NCBI GenBank assembly: GCA_946621745.1
Contig: CAMOOV010000006.1
Coordinates: 1 to 36,993 of the forward strand
Direction: 5' to 3'
Origin: an uncultured Ruminococcus sp.
Lineage (GTDB): Bacteria; Bacillota; Clostridia; Oscillospirales; Ruminococcaceae
Length of the DNA stretch: 36,993 nt
Of the stretch, positions 1-8,922 are shown in pieces; the first letter of the stretch is position 1, and every line of letters starts with the position of its first letter. Position numbers and translations under genes: made by a program. The notes under the pieces are model-generated. The model saw only the letters and a list, made by a program, of their open reading frames with translations. It made no database searches and was not told the DNA's origin.

Positions 1-150
1 GTTCTCCATATGCGCATGGGCGCAGAATGAGATTTCCCCAGACCATAAAATAGGCACGGCCAGCGCCGCCGGCAGTGCCGGAGCCAATTCCTAAAGTTCT
101 CCATATGCGCATGGGCGCAGAATGAGATTTCCCCAGACCATAAAATAGGC
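1..150 (+). repeat. Tandem direct repeat: a 55-bp unit identical at 1-55 and 96-150 (period 95 bp)
   Basis: gttctccatatgcgcatgggcgcagaatgagatttccccagaccataaaataggc occurs exactly twice; similarity continues after the identical part (acggccagcgccg / gcgatcagtgccg). Confidence 0.95.
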
Positions 151-231
151 GCGATCAGTGCCGTAACAGCGACAGAATTGATATGCTCCGCGAAACCATG
201 CCGGAGGAAAACGGCTGTCGGCCCTGCCGAC
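118..231 (+). repeat. Dispersed intergenic repeat, forward copy, ending in a GC-rich hairpin
   Basis: aatgagatttccccagaccataaaataggcgcgatcagtgccgtaacagcgac...tatgctccgcgaaac matches the reverse complement of the window end; hairpin GTCGGC-CCT-GCCGAC at 217-231. Confidence 0.9.
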
Positions 232-298
232 CGACTTCAGGTTCATTTTAGGTTTTTCTGATATACTGTATCCAACAAAGAAAAAGGAGGGTACAGCA

Positions 299-973
299 AT
301 GGAGATATTACTGATCGAACCGAATGCGGCGCTGTGTGAAGCCGTGCGTGTGCGGCTGTGCGATGAGGGCTATGCGCCCGTGACCGCCTCCAACGGTACG
401 GATGCGCTGAAGCTGCTGGACAGCCCGCGCTTTGAATCTGTGCTGCTGGACTGGCAGCTGCCGGATATGCCGGGCGTGGATGTGCTGCGCGAAATGCGAA
501 CGAGAGTGCTGGATACGCCGGTCATGATCCTCAGCTCACGCGGCTCTGTGGCAGACCGAGTGCTGGCGCTGGACAGCGGCGCGGATGATTACCTGCTCAA
601 GCCCTTTCATATGGATGAATGCATGGCGCGGGTGCGGCGTATGGTGCGCACCTACCGCCGCAGGACACCGCCCTCTGCCGGTGACGGACTGCACTGCATC
701 GCCGATCTGACCGTGGATACGCGGCATCATGTCGCGACGCGCAGCGGAAAGCGGCTTTCGCTCTCCGCAAAGGAATGCGAGCTGCTGGAGCTGCTGGCGA
801 GCCGTGCCGGTGATACCGTCAGCCGTGACGAGATTGAGCAAAAGATCTTTCGCAGTGATGCGGCGATCATTCCGGTCTATGTGCATTATCTCCGGAAGAA
901 GATCGACAAGGGCTTCTCGCTCAAGCTACTGCACACTGTCCGCAACTGCGGCTATGCGCTTTCCGGAATCTGA
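299..973 (+). CDS. OmpR/PhoB-family response regulator (receiver + winged-helix DNA-binding domain)
   Basis: Receiver core LLDWQLPDMPG...MILSSRG...GADDYLLKPF; C-terminal winged helix with VYVHYLRKKID...TVRNCGYAL; RBS aaaggaggg upstream. Confidence 0.93.
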   Translation: MEILLIEPNAALCEAVRVRLCDEGYAPVTASNGTDALKLLDSPRFESVLLDWQLPDMPGVDVLREMRTRVLDTPVMILSSRGSVADRVLALDSGADDYLLKPFHMDECMARVRRMVRTYRRRTPPSAGDGLHCIADLTVDTRHHVATRSGKRLSLSAKECELLELLASRAGDTVSRDEIEQKIFRSDAAIIPVYVHYLRKKIDKGFSLKLLHTVRNCGYALSGI

Positions 974-1009
974 ATATTTCGTTTATAGATCATATTCTAT
1001 AAAAAATCA

Positions 1010-1040
1010 ATCCCCCGACACCTTCGCGGTATCGGGGGAT
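1010..1040. terminator. Bidirectional terminator between convergent genes
   Basis: Hairpin atcccccgacacc-ttcg-cggtatcgggggat, with an A-tract on the left (T-tract on - strand) and a T-rich right flank. Confidence 0.75.
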
Positions 1041-1044
1041 GCTG

Positions 1045-2190
1045 TTATTTTGTGTCTGGTGCGGGTTCAGCTTCCGGTTTGAACAAAATCTTTTTCAGCT
1101 TCGGCTCTGCAAGCCCGATCAGCTTCCAGAAGATCTCGACCAGCAGCGAGGCGCCAAGCGTAAAAGCAAGCAGAATCAGCCAGTCCAGCAGCGGACTTCT
1201 TGTGCTGTAAACGATCTTCGCCGCTTCGTAGAAATAGTAGCAGAAGAATGTATGCAGCAGCCAGAAATTTGTGCTGTGTCTGCCGAAGAAGATCATGCCT
1301 TTTTTCAGCGGCGGGATGCTGTCAAGAATCACCGATGCTGCCGCGATGAACAGCGGGACATAAATGATGTCAATGAACTCAGCGGTAAGAAAACTGCGCA
1401 TATAGAATATTCCAACGATCACAGCAAGGCCGTAGACCGGCGAAAAACGCAGTCTGTTGAAGATATTCTTGATCCGGGTAAGCAGACTGTGCTTTGCGAA
1501 CACGATACCGAGATACAGCATCGTAGCGCGGGTATCCGGAATCAGAAATACCGAGAAGAAATAGTGTACAGATGCGCCTGAAAACAGCGTTGTATTGCCG
1601 ATATTGGCAAAGACCACCCTGCGTATAAAGTCGATCAGGCAGACGATGAGAAGATCCGTTGCCGGATGCTTGGTTTTCTTCATGGCCAGACAGAAAAGGA
1701 CTCCCATCGGCATCATGCAGAGATATGACTTAAAGAACCACCATTCATTGTTCAGCGTGCTGTTGAACCCGGTGAAATTGGCGAGCAGCGTGACGAACAT
1801 CTGCCGTGCGCCGTGTATATTGTAAATGCAGCTGAGTGCGGGTGCCTGATCCGGACTGCGCCGGAAAAAGATCAGCGCGACAGGTACGATCAGTACAAAT
1901 ACACGCCAGTAAGCGAAATACAGCCGCTTGATCTGCTTTCCGAGATGAAAGCGCTTATCCTTCCAGAGCAGATACATTCCGTAGCCGCCGAGAAAGAAGA
2001 AGATGCTGACACAGTTATTGCAGAAGCCGGCGAGTGCGCCGAGCAGTCCTTTTTCGGCAAAGCCGCGCCAGAGTGTCTGAAAGCCCTCGAAGTCGGGCGG
2101 ACAGCGGTCTGTGAAGCCGGCCATATGATGAAACAGCATCATCAGGACAGCAAGCCCCTTGAGTGCCTTGGTGTCGTCCCGTGAGAACAT
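1045..2190 (-). CDS. Acyltransferase family membrane protein (acyltransferase-3 / OafA-like)
   Basis: MFSRDDTKALKGLAVLMMLFHH N-terminus typical of acyltransferase-3; multiple hydrophobic segments. Confidence 0.8.
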   Translation of the reverse strand: MFSRDDTKALKGLAVLMMLFHHMAGFTDRCPPDFEGFQTLWRGFAEKGLLGALAGFCNNCVSIFFFLGGYGMYLLWKDKRFHLGKQIKRLYFAYWRVFVLIVPVALIFFRRSPDQAPALSCIYNIHGARQMFVTLLANFTGFNSTLNNEWWFFKSYLCMMPMGVLFCLAMKKTKHPATDLLIVCLIDFIRRVVFANIGNTTLFSGASVHYFFSVFLIPDTRATMLYLGIVFAKHSLLTRIKNIFNRLRFSPVYGLAVIVGIFYMRSFLTAEFIDIIYVPLFIAAASVILDSIPPLKKGMIFFGRHSTNFWLLHTFFCYYFYEAAKIVYSTRSPLLDWLILLAFTLGASLLVEIFWKLIGLAEPKLKKILFKPEAEPAPDTK

Positions 2191-2196
2191 TTATGA

Positions 2197-2729
2197 TTAT
2201 CCTGCGTAGTCTGCGCCGAGCTGGAGTGCGCGCATATTGTTGTCAATGGTATGCGCACGCTTTGCCGGCGTATTCTTTTCGAGCGCCTTGCGGACGGTCT
2301 CGAAGGAGAAGATGCCGGTCTCGTGCAGCAGCTTGCCGAGCAGAACGATATTTGCGCCCTTTGCAAGATTGTTGTCATCTGCGAGCTGCGTTGCAGGGAC
2401 ATAGAAGGTCTCGATATCGGTGCGGTCGGTCTTCTGCGCGACCATCGAGCTGTCAACGAACGCCTTGCCGCCCTTCTTGACGCTCGGCATGAACGCATCG
2501 AACGACGGGCCGTTCAGCACGACGAGCAGATCCGGCTCAAGTACCTGCGGCGAGCCGATCGGCTCATCGGAGATGCAGACGGAGCAGTTGCACTTACCGC
2601 CGCGCATTTCCGGGCCGTAGCTCGGCAGCCATGAGATTTCCTTGCCCTCAAAGAGCGCACAGTATGCGAGCAGCTTGCCGGCAAACAGGATGCCCTGTCC
2701 GCCGAAGCCTGCGAGCAGAATTTCATAGG

Positions 2730-2733
<4 letters not shown>
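2197..2733 (-). CDS. 2-oxoacid:ferredoxin oxidoreductase, gamma subunit
   Basis: [50 protein letters not shown] is characteristic of the KorC/PorC gamma subunit. Confidence 0.93.
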
Positions 2734-3514
<781 letters not shown>

Positions 3515-3515
<1 letters not shown>

Positions 3516-4585
3516 TACTGCGCACCTCCGTTCAGCTTTCTCAGTTCCTCAAGCACTTCATTCGGGGACGGGATGACACCGCCGGTTCTGCCGAAGAACG
3601 AGACCGGGATCTTGCAGTCAAGTGCGAGCTTGACATCGTCAACCATCTGGCCCATATTCATTTCGACGGAAAGAACCGCCTTTGCATTCTTTGTCGCATC
3701 GAGCAGCTGCTGCTTCGGGAACGGCCAGAGCGTGATCGGACGGAACAGACCCGCCTTGATGCCCTCGGCTCTTGCCTTGTTGACAGCAGACTTTGCGATT
3801 CTGGAGCAGGCGCCGAATGCGGTGATGACGATTTCCGCATCGTCGCAGAGATAACATTCTGCATCGGACTCATTCGCCTCGACAACAGCATAGCGCTCAT
3901 AGCGCGCCTTGACCTGTTCCTCGAGATCCTTTGCCTCGATATAGAGCGAATTGACGATGTGATGCTCACGCTGCATCTTTGTGCCGCAGGCAGCCCAGGA
4001 GGAGTTGTCGGCGGTCTCTGCCTTGATCTCCGGGAATTCGACCGGCTCCATCATCTGACCGAGCAGACCGTCGGAGAGCAGCATGACCGGCATTCTGTAC
4101 TTCTCGCCCAGCTCGAATGCGCGGACAACGAGGTTCACGACCTCCTGCACGGAATTCGGAGCGAGGATGATGAGACGGAAATCGCCGTGGCCGAGACCCT
4201 TTGTAGCCTGCCAGTAGTCCTGCTGGGAGGGCTGGATCGAGCCGAGGCCGGGGCCGCCGCGCTCGACATTGACGATCAGACACGGAACATCCGAGCCTGC
4301 GATATAGGAGATACCCTCTGATTTCAGAGAGATTCCGGGCGAGGAGGAGGAGGTCATGACGCGGGTGCCGGTGCCGCCTGCACCAAGCACCATATTGATC
4401 GCTGCGACCTCAGACTCAGCCTGAAGGAATACGCCGCCGCGCTTCGGCATCTGCTTGGAAAGATACTCGGAAAGCTCGGTCTGCGGTGTGATCGGGTAGC
4501 CAAAGAAGCACTTGCAGCCTGCACGGATCGCCGCTTCAGCCAGCGCTTCATTGCCTTTCATTAAAACCTTTTCCAATGAAAACAA
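3515..4585 (-). CDS. vorB: 2-oxoacid (probably 3-methyl-2-oxobutanoate):ferredoxin oxidoreductase, alpha subunit
   Basis: GNEALAEAAIRAGCKCFFGYPITPQTELSEYL...TSSSSPGISLKSEGISYIAGSDVPCLIVNVERGGPGLG; substrate specificity not certain. Confidence 0.88.
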
Positions 4586-4595
4586 TCCTTTCTGT

Positions 4596-4802
4596 TTAAG
4601 ATTCGATTACGATGGCACAATCCGGACACATCATCGCGCACATGGCACATCCGATGCAAGCTTCATCGTCGGTGCAGTACGCCGTAAACACGCCTTCCTT
4701 GTTGCGCTTCTCATGCTGAATTGCAACGATCTTCTTGGGACAGGCTGTCGTACACAGCTCACATCCCTTGCAGCGGTCAAAAATGACGCTCATTTTTGCC
4801 AT
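4596..4802 (-). CDS. 4Fe-4S dicluster ferredoxin subunit of the 2-oxoacid oxidoreductase
   Basis: CKGCELCTTACPKK and CIGCAMCAMMCPDC motifs; start placed at MAKMSVI, behind aaaggaaagg. Confidence 0.9.
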   Translation of the reverse strand: MAKMSVIFDRCKGCELCTTACPKKIVAIQHEKRNKEGVFTAYCTDDEACIGCAMCAMMCPDCAIVIES

Positions 4803-4885
4803 AAGAGTACCCATTCCTTTCCTTTGAATTTTCAAGGCTTCGGCTGGCAATCCGGACGGAGAGACATCAAAAACCTTTAACCTAT

Positions 4886-4914
4886 ATTATAGCACAATTC
4901 CGTGAATTTTTCAA
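4886..4914 (-). promoter_or_regulatory. SigA-type promoter of the oxidoreductase operon
   Basis: TTGAAA-N17-TATAAT on - strand, with extended -10 (TGCTATAAT). Confidence 0.75.
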
Positions 4915-4983
4915 GTCTTTTTCAGCGGGAATTGTGAAATCTTTAACAGACAGACGCACTGTGTCCTGACGCATAAAAGAGCG

Positions 4984-5015
4984 ACCGCCGATATGCGGAC
5001 TCGCGTATCGGCGGT
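4984..5015 (-). terminator. Terminator after the large cytosolic LRR gene
   Basis: Hairpin ACCGCCGATACGCG/CGCATATCGGCGGT followed on - strand by CGCTCTTTTATG. Confidence 0.7.
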
Positions 5016-5036
5016 ATATGTTCTTCGGATGCGGCA

Positions 5037-8000
5037 TCAGAGCCGGATCGTGAAGGTGGTCTGGTCATTGTTCCAGTGGATATCTGCGAAGGGATCCTCT
5101 GTTGCATTGGGATCGGAAAGCTCTCCGGTGCTGTTCGCGTCGATCTTCGGGATATCCGGCTCCCCGGCAGAGGCTGCTGCGGGCGGAGCCGCGGGCTGCT
5201 GCGGCGCAGGTGCAGACTTTCTGCGCGGCATCGCATCGACATCGGGCAGATCATCCAGCAGGCTTGCGCGGACGCGCGCCTTTGTCTCGTCGGGTGTTTC
5301 CTTTGCGCGGAGCTTCAGCTCATCTTCATCGCTGTAAATGCCGTGCTTCGGTGCGGGCTCCGGCTGTTCGGGCTTTGCCGCTTTTTTGCTGCGCTTCTTT
5401 TTCTTCTGCTTTTCGGGTTCAGGCGCGGGCGGTTCCCCGATCACCGGCAGCTTTGCATTTGGATCGACCTGCACGGATTTGCGCTTGGCCTCCTCCAGCT
5501 CACGCCTGACGCGTGCGGCATAGTTCAGCTCATCCTCCTCAACAAAGCTGGGGACGGATGCGGCCTGCGGCACATTCGTCTTTGCGGCGGGCTGCGGCGC
5601 GGGAGCGGGCTCCGCTGCGGGCTGTACCGGAGCGGGTGCAGACTTCTGCACGGCTTCGGCCTTTTGCTGCGGAGATTTTTTCGTATTCTGCTTGGCTTTC
5701 GGCGCGGCTGCAAAGAGATCCTGTGCGCGGACGGGACCGCTGAGCAGCTCCTCGAAATCCTTCGGGCCGGCATCGGCAGCGGATTTCTCCTGCGGGACGG
5801 CTGTCTGCACGGGCTGCTGCGGAACGGGTTCGGCGGCAGGCTTTTCGGATACCTGCGGCGCGGAGACCGTTTCGGCCGGCGCTGCGGAAGCTGGCTTAGG
5901 CTCTGACGCAGGTACGGGCGCTGCGGCCTGTGTCTGCCGGATCGCCGTCTGTACTTCTGGCTGAGATGCAGGCTGTGCAGTGGGCTGAGATGCAGGCTGT
6001 ACCGGCGGCTGCGCGGCCTTTGCAGGACGCGCGAAGAATGCCTCGGGATCCGGGGCGGGAGCAGGTGTACGCATCGGTGCGGGCGCAGGCTGTGCAGCGG
6101 CAGCTGCCTTCTGCTCGGCGGCGCGTTCCTCTGCGAGCAGTGCATCCAGATTCAGCCGGACGACCGTCATCATCATGTGATGCTGCTTTGCATAGCGTTC
6201 GGCATAGCTGCCCTCCTCGGCATGGAGCCGGAATTTCGGGCATTCGGTAAACGCATTCTCGCTGATCTCCCGCACGGAGGCAGGGATCGCAATGTCGGTC
6301 AGATGCTCGCAATGGCTGAATGCAGACTGGCCGATCCGCGTGACACCGTCCGGAATGATGATCCGTTCGATGCCGGCATGATAGAATGCTTCATTGTCGA
6401 TCTCTGTAATTGTCGAGGGCAGCCGGACGGTCTTGAGAGAGGTGCAGCTGCTGAACATCGCGTGGCCGACCTTTGTCGGGCCTTCGCGGAATTTGACTTC
6501 TTTGAGTGCGGTGCATCCGTGGAAAATATAGCCGTCGATGCGCCGCAGTGTAGAGGGCAGCTCGATGGATTCAAGCTGTTCGCAGTAGGAGAATGCGCCG
6601 TGCTGCAAATGCATGACGCTCTCCGGCAGACGCACCTTCCGGATCGGGAGCTGCGAGAACGCGGCCGGAGCAATACAGCGTACACCGACCGGAACATCCA
6701 CGACCGGCTGCGTGATATTGGAATGCAGCAGGATATTAGCGCCGGCGATCGTATAGGGCTCGACGCGCCTTGTCATCCACGGCGTATAGGCAAAGGCATC
6801 AATGCCGATCTCCGTGACGGTCTTCGGGATGACAACATCCGTCAGGACGCCGCAGTTTGCGAAGGCATTGTCGCCGATGCTGAGAACGCCCTCCGGGATG
6901 ATCGCCGCACGGAGTCCGCCGCGCTCAAAGGCACGCGGGCCGATGCGGTGAACGCCGACCGGAATCGGGCTGTAGCCGTCGGCACGGATCAGGAACCGGC
7001 CGACGATATAATGTCCGGCAGTCATGCGGAACAGCGGCGTATCTGCAAAGGCATTGCCGGAGATCTCGATGATGCTGTCGGGAATATAGGCTTCCTGTAA
7101 GCTGCTGCATCCGCGGAACGCATTCTGCTGGATATATTTCGGTCCCTCCGGAATGACAACAGTCCGGAGCGAAGAGCAGCCGGTGCAGACACTGTCGCTG
7201 ACGGCATCGAGCTTTGCGGAGAACCGCAGCTCAAAGAGCGACATACAGTCGCGCAGAGCTTCATTCTCCAGCTTCTGAACGGTATCGGGCATATAGAACC
7301 GGCGCATTGCAGTACAGCCCTGAAATGCGTTGCTTTCGATATGCTCCATGCCCTGCGGCAGGATGACCTCCAGCAGCGCGCAGTCGCGGAAGGCAAAGCG
7401 TCCGATCCGCTTGAGTGTGCTGGGAAGATAAATGCGCTGCAAGCCGCGGCAGCCGTTGAAGGCATAGCCGCCGATCTCGGTCACGCCCTCCGGCACGACG
7501 ACAGAAACGATCTGCCGGTTCTGCTCGAAAGCGTGATTGCCGATGCGGATGACGCCCTGCGGGATCATCACATCACGGACATTATATTCCTGCGTATATT
7601 TTTTGAGAATGCCGTATTCGATGAAAAATGCCGGATTACAGCCGCGCAGCAGGGATGCTTCCTTTTCGGTATAGCACATGATGCCGCGTTCCTGCGCGAA
7701 CTGATAGGCAGCGCTGCCGGTAACAGTGGTGATCGTTTTCACACGGCAGTCCGAGCCGAAGGCATAGGGGTGGAGCTTCGTGACGGAAGGCGGGATGATG
7801 ACAGTTTTCAGCTCAGTACAGCCGGCGAAGGCATCCTCTGCGATCTCGGTAACGGTATCCGGAATATAGATCGTCGAAAGCGAGGAACAGCAGGCGAATG
7901 CTTCTCTGCCGATCGTCCGGAGTCCCTTGGAGAGCTTGACGGAGGTCAGCGATGTGCAGGCGTAGAATGCACGGTTGTCGATGTGCATGATGCCGGGCGG

Positions 8001-8441
8001 GACGGTGACCTCCTCAATCTTGGAGCAGCCGGAGAATATACCGCGCGGCAGGGAACCGAGCTTGCCGGAGATCTTGACGGAGCGGAGCCCGCTGCAATTA
8101 CAGAATGCCCATGCGCCGACCGCTTCGCAGGTCTCGGGGATGACGGCGCTGCGCAGAACATGGCAGCCGTCAAAGGCATTCGTACCGATCTCTTTCAGAC
8201 CGGCGGAAAAATCGACGGTCTGCAATTCAGCGCAGAGTGCAAATGCGCGTTCGCCGATGAGCGTGACATTCGGCGGCAAAAAGACTCTGCTGACATCTGT
8301 CATGGAAAACGCTTCGTCAGCGATCTCGGTGACGCTTTTCGGAATGCTGACAGTCTCGTCCTGCTTCCGGATGCCGAGCCGCTCCAGAGCGCCTGCGCCC
8401 TCATATTTCAGCAAAACGCCATTTTTAATTTTGAAACCCAT
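5037..8441 (-). CDS. Large BspA-like leucine-rich repeat (LRR_5) protein with Pro/Ala/Gln-rich C-terminal half; no signal peptide
   Basis: Starts MGFKIKNGVLLKYEGAGALERLG; many repeats of the form IPxxVTEIGxxAFxxCxxL; low-complexity PAQ-rich region then a charged tail; no N-terminal hydrophobic segment. Confidence 0.9.
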   Translation of the reverse strand: MGFKIKNGVLLKYEGAGALERLGIRKQDETVSIPKSVTEIADEAFSMTDVSRVFLPPNVTLIGERAFALCAELQTVDFSAGLKEIGTNAFDGCHVLRSAVIPETCEAVGAWAFCNCSGLRSVKISGKLGSLPRGIFSGCSKIEEVTVPPGIMHIDNRAFYACTSLTSVKLSKGLRTIGREAFACCSSLSTIYIPDTVTEIAEDAFAGCTELKTVIIPPSVTKLHPYAFGSDCRVKTITTVTGSAAYQFAQERGIMCYTEKEASLLRGCNPAFFIEYGILKKYTQEYNVRDVMIPQGVIRIGNHAFEQNRQIVSVVVPEGVTEIGGYAFNGCRGLQRIYLPSTLKRIGRFAFRDCALLEVILPQGMEHIESNAFQGCTAMRRFYMPDTVQKLENEALRDCMSLFELRFSAKLDAVSDSVCTGCSSLRTVVIPEGPKYIQQNAFRGCSSLQEAYIPDSIIEISGNAFADTPLFRMTAGHYIVGRFLIRADGYSPIPVGVHRIGPRAFERGGLRAAIIPEGVLSIGDNAFANCGVLTDVVIPKTVTEIGIDAFAYTPWMTRRVEPYTIAGANILLHSNITQPVVDVPVGVRCIAPAAFSQLPIRKVRLPESVMHLQHGAFSYCEQLESIELPSTLRRIDGYIFHGCTALKEVKFREGPTKVGHAMFSSCTSLKTVRLPSTITEIDNEAFYHAGIERIIIPDGVTRIGQSAFSHCEHLTDIAIPASVREISENAFTECPKFRLHAEEGSYAERYAKQHHMMMTVVRLNLDALLAEERAAEQKAAAAAQPAPAPMRTPAPAPDPEAFFARPAKAAQPPVQPASQPTAQPASQPEVQTAIRQTQAAAPVPASEPKPASAAPAETVSAPQVSEKPAAEPVPQQPVQTAVPQEKSAADAGPKDFEELLSGPVRAQDLFAAAPKAKQNTKKSPQQKAEAVQKSAPAPVQPAAEPAPAPQPAAKTNVPQAASVPSFVEEDELNYAARVRRELEEAKRKSVQVDPNAKLPVIGEPPAPEPEKQKKKKRSKKAAKPEQPEPAPKHGIYSDEDELKLRAKETPDETKARVRASLLDDLPDVDAMPRRKSAPAPQQPAAPPAAASAGEPDIPKIDANSTGELSDPNATEDPFADIHWNNDQTTFTIRL

Positions 8442-8541
8442 ATCGCGCCCTCCTGAAACTGATGTTGCAGTCAGTTAGATTAAAATAACATACTATCTGT
8501 AGAATTCAGGTCAAATTATACATATTTCTTGCATCTTAATT

Positions 8542-8570
8542 ATTATAGCACAATTTTTGCTCTTTTTCAA
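8542..8570 (-). promoter_or_regulatory. SigA-type promoter of the large cytosolic LRR gene
   Basis: TTGAAA-N17-TATAAT on - strand, preceded by TGC (extended -10). Confidence 0.75.
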
Positions 8571-8813
8571 GCGAAACAAGCTGTCTTTGCTGTAGAATTA
8601 TTGCGTGATTCTTTGGTGATTATGCACACAATCCGGCACGCGGAGAATGAGGAATGTCGTTGAATAGGCGGGATTCTGCACGCTTTTTCGCGGTTCGGCG
8701 ATTTTTACCGTCTGCGGAGGATATCAGCGGTGCGCAGGCCGGCAGCAGCGGAGGACAAGACTATGCGGGGCGAAGTTGCCGGAGAGGTTGCCGGAATAAA
8801 CCGTATGATGCGA

Positions 8814-8843
8814 TTGGACAAATCGCCGGCAAAATGGTATAAT
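8814..8843 (+). promoter_or_regulatory. SigA-type promoter of the LRR/papain-like/dockerin operon
   Basis: TTGGAC(A) ... TGGTATAAT with 17-18 bp spacing, about 80 bp upstream of ATG 8923. Confidence 0.65.
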
Positions 8844-8922
8844 TATTCTGTATAGTTGTGCCTGAATGCAGATGCGGACAGGCGTCATCCCTTTTTTCAC
8901 CAAACAGAAAGGATGGAGATAT

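Noticed and set aside
1-150. Possible CRISPR or attachment-site repeat
   Set aside because: Only two tandem units with a 40-bp gap; matches a dispersed repeat family rather than an array; no integrase nearby.
7341-8456. 371-aa ORF on + strand inside the cytosolic LRR gene
   Set aside because: Shadow ORF created by the periodic LRR codons on the opposite strand.
8654-8842. 62-aa ORF between divergent LRR genes
   Set aside because: Overlaps the predicted promoter of the downstream operon; no RBS or homology visible. The GC-rich region remains unexplained.
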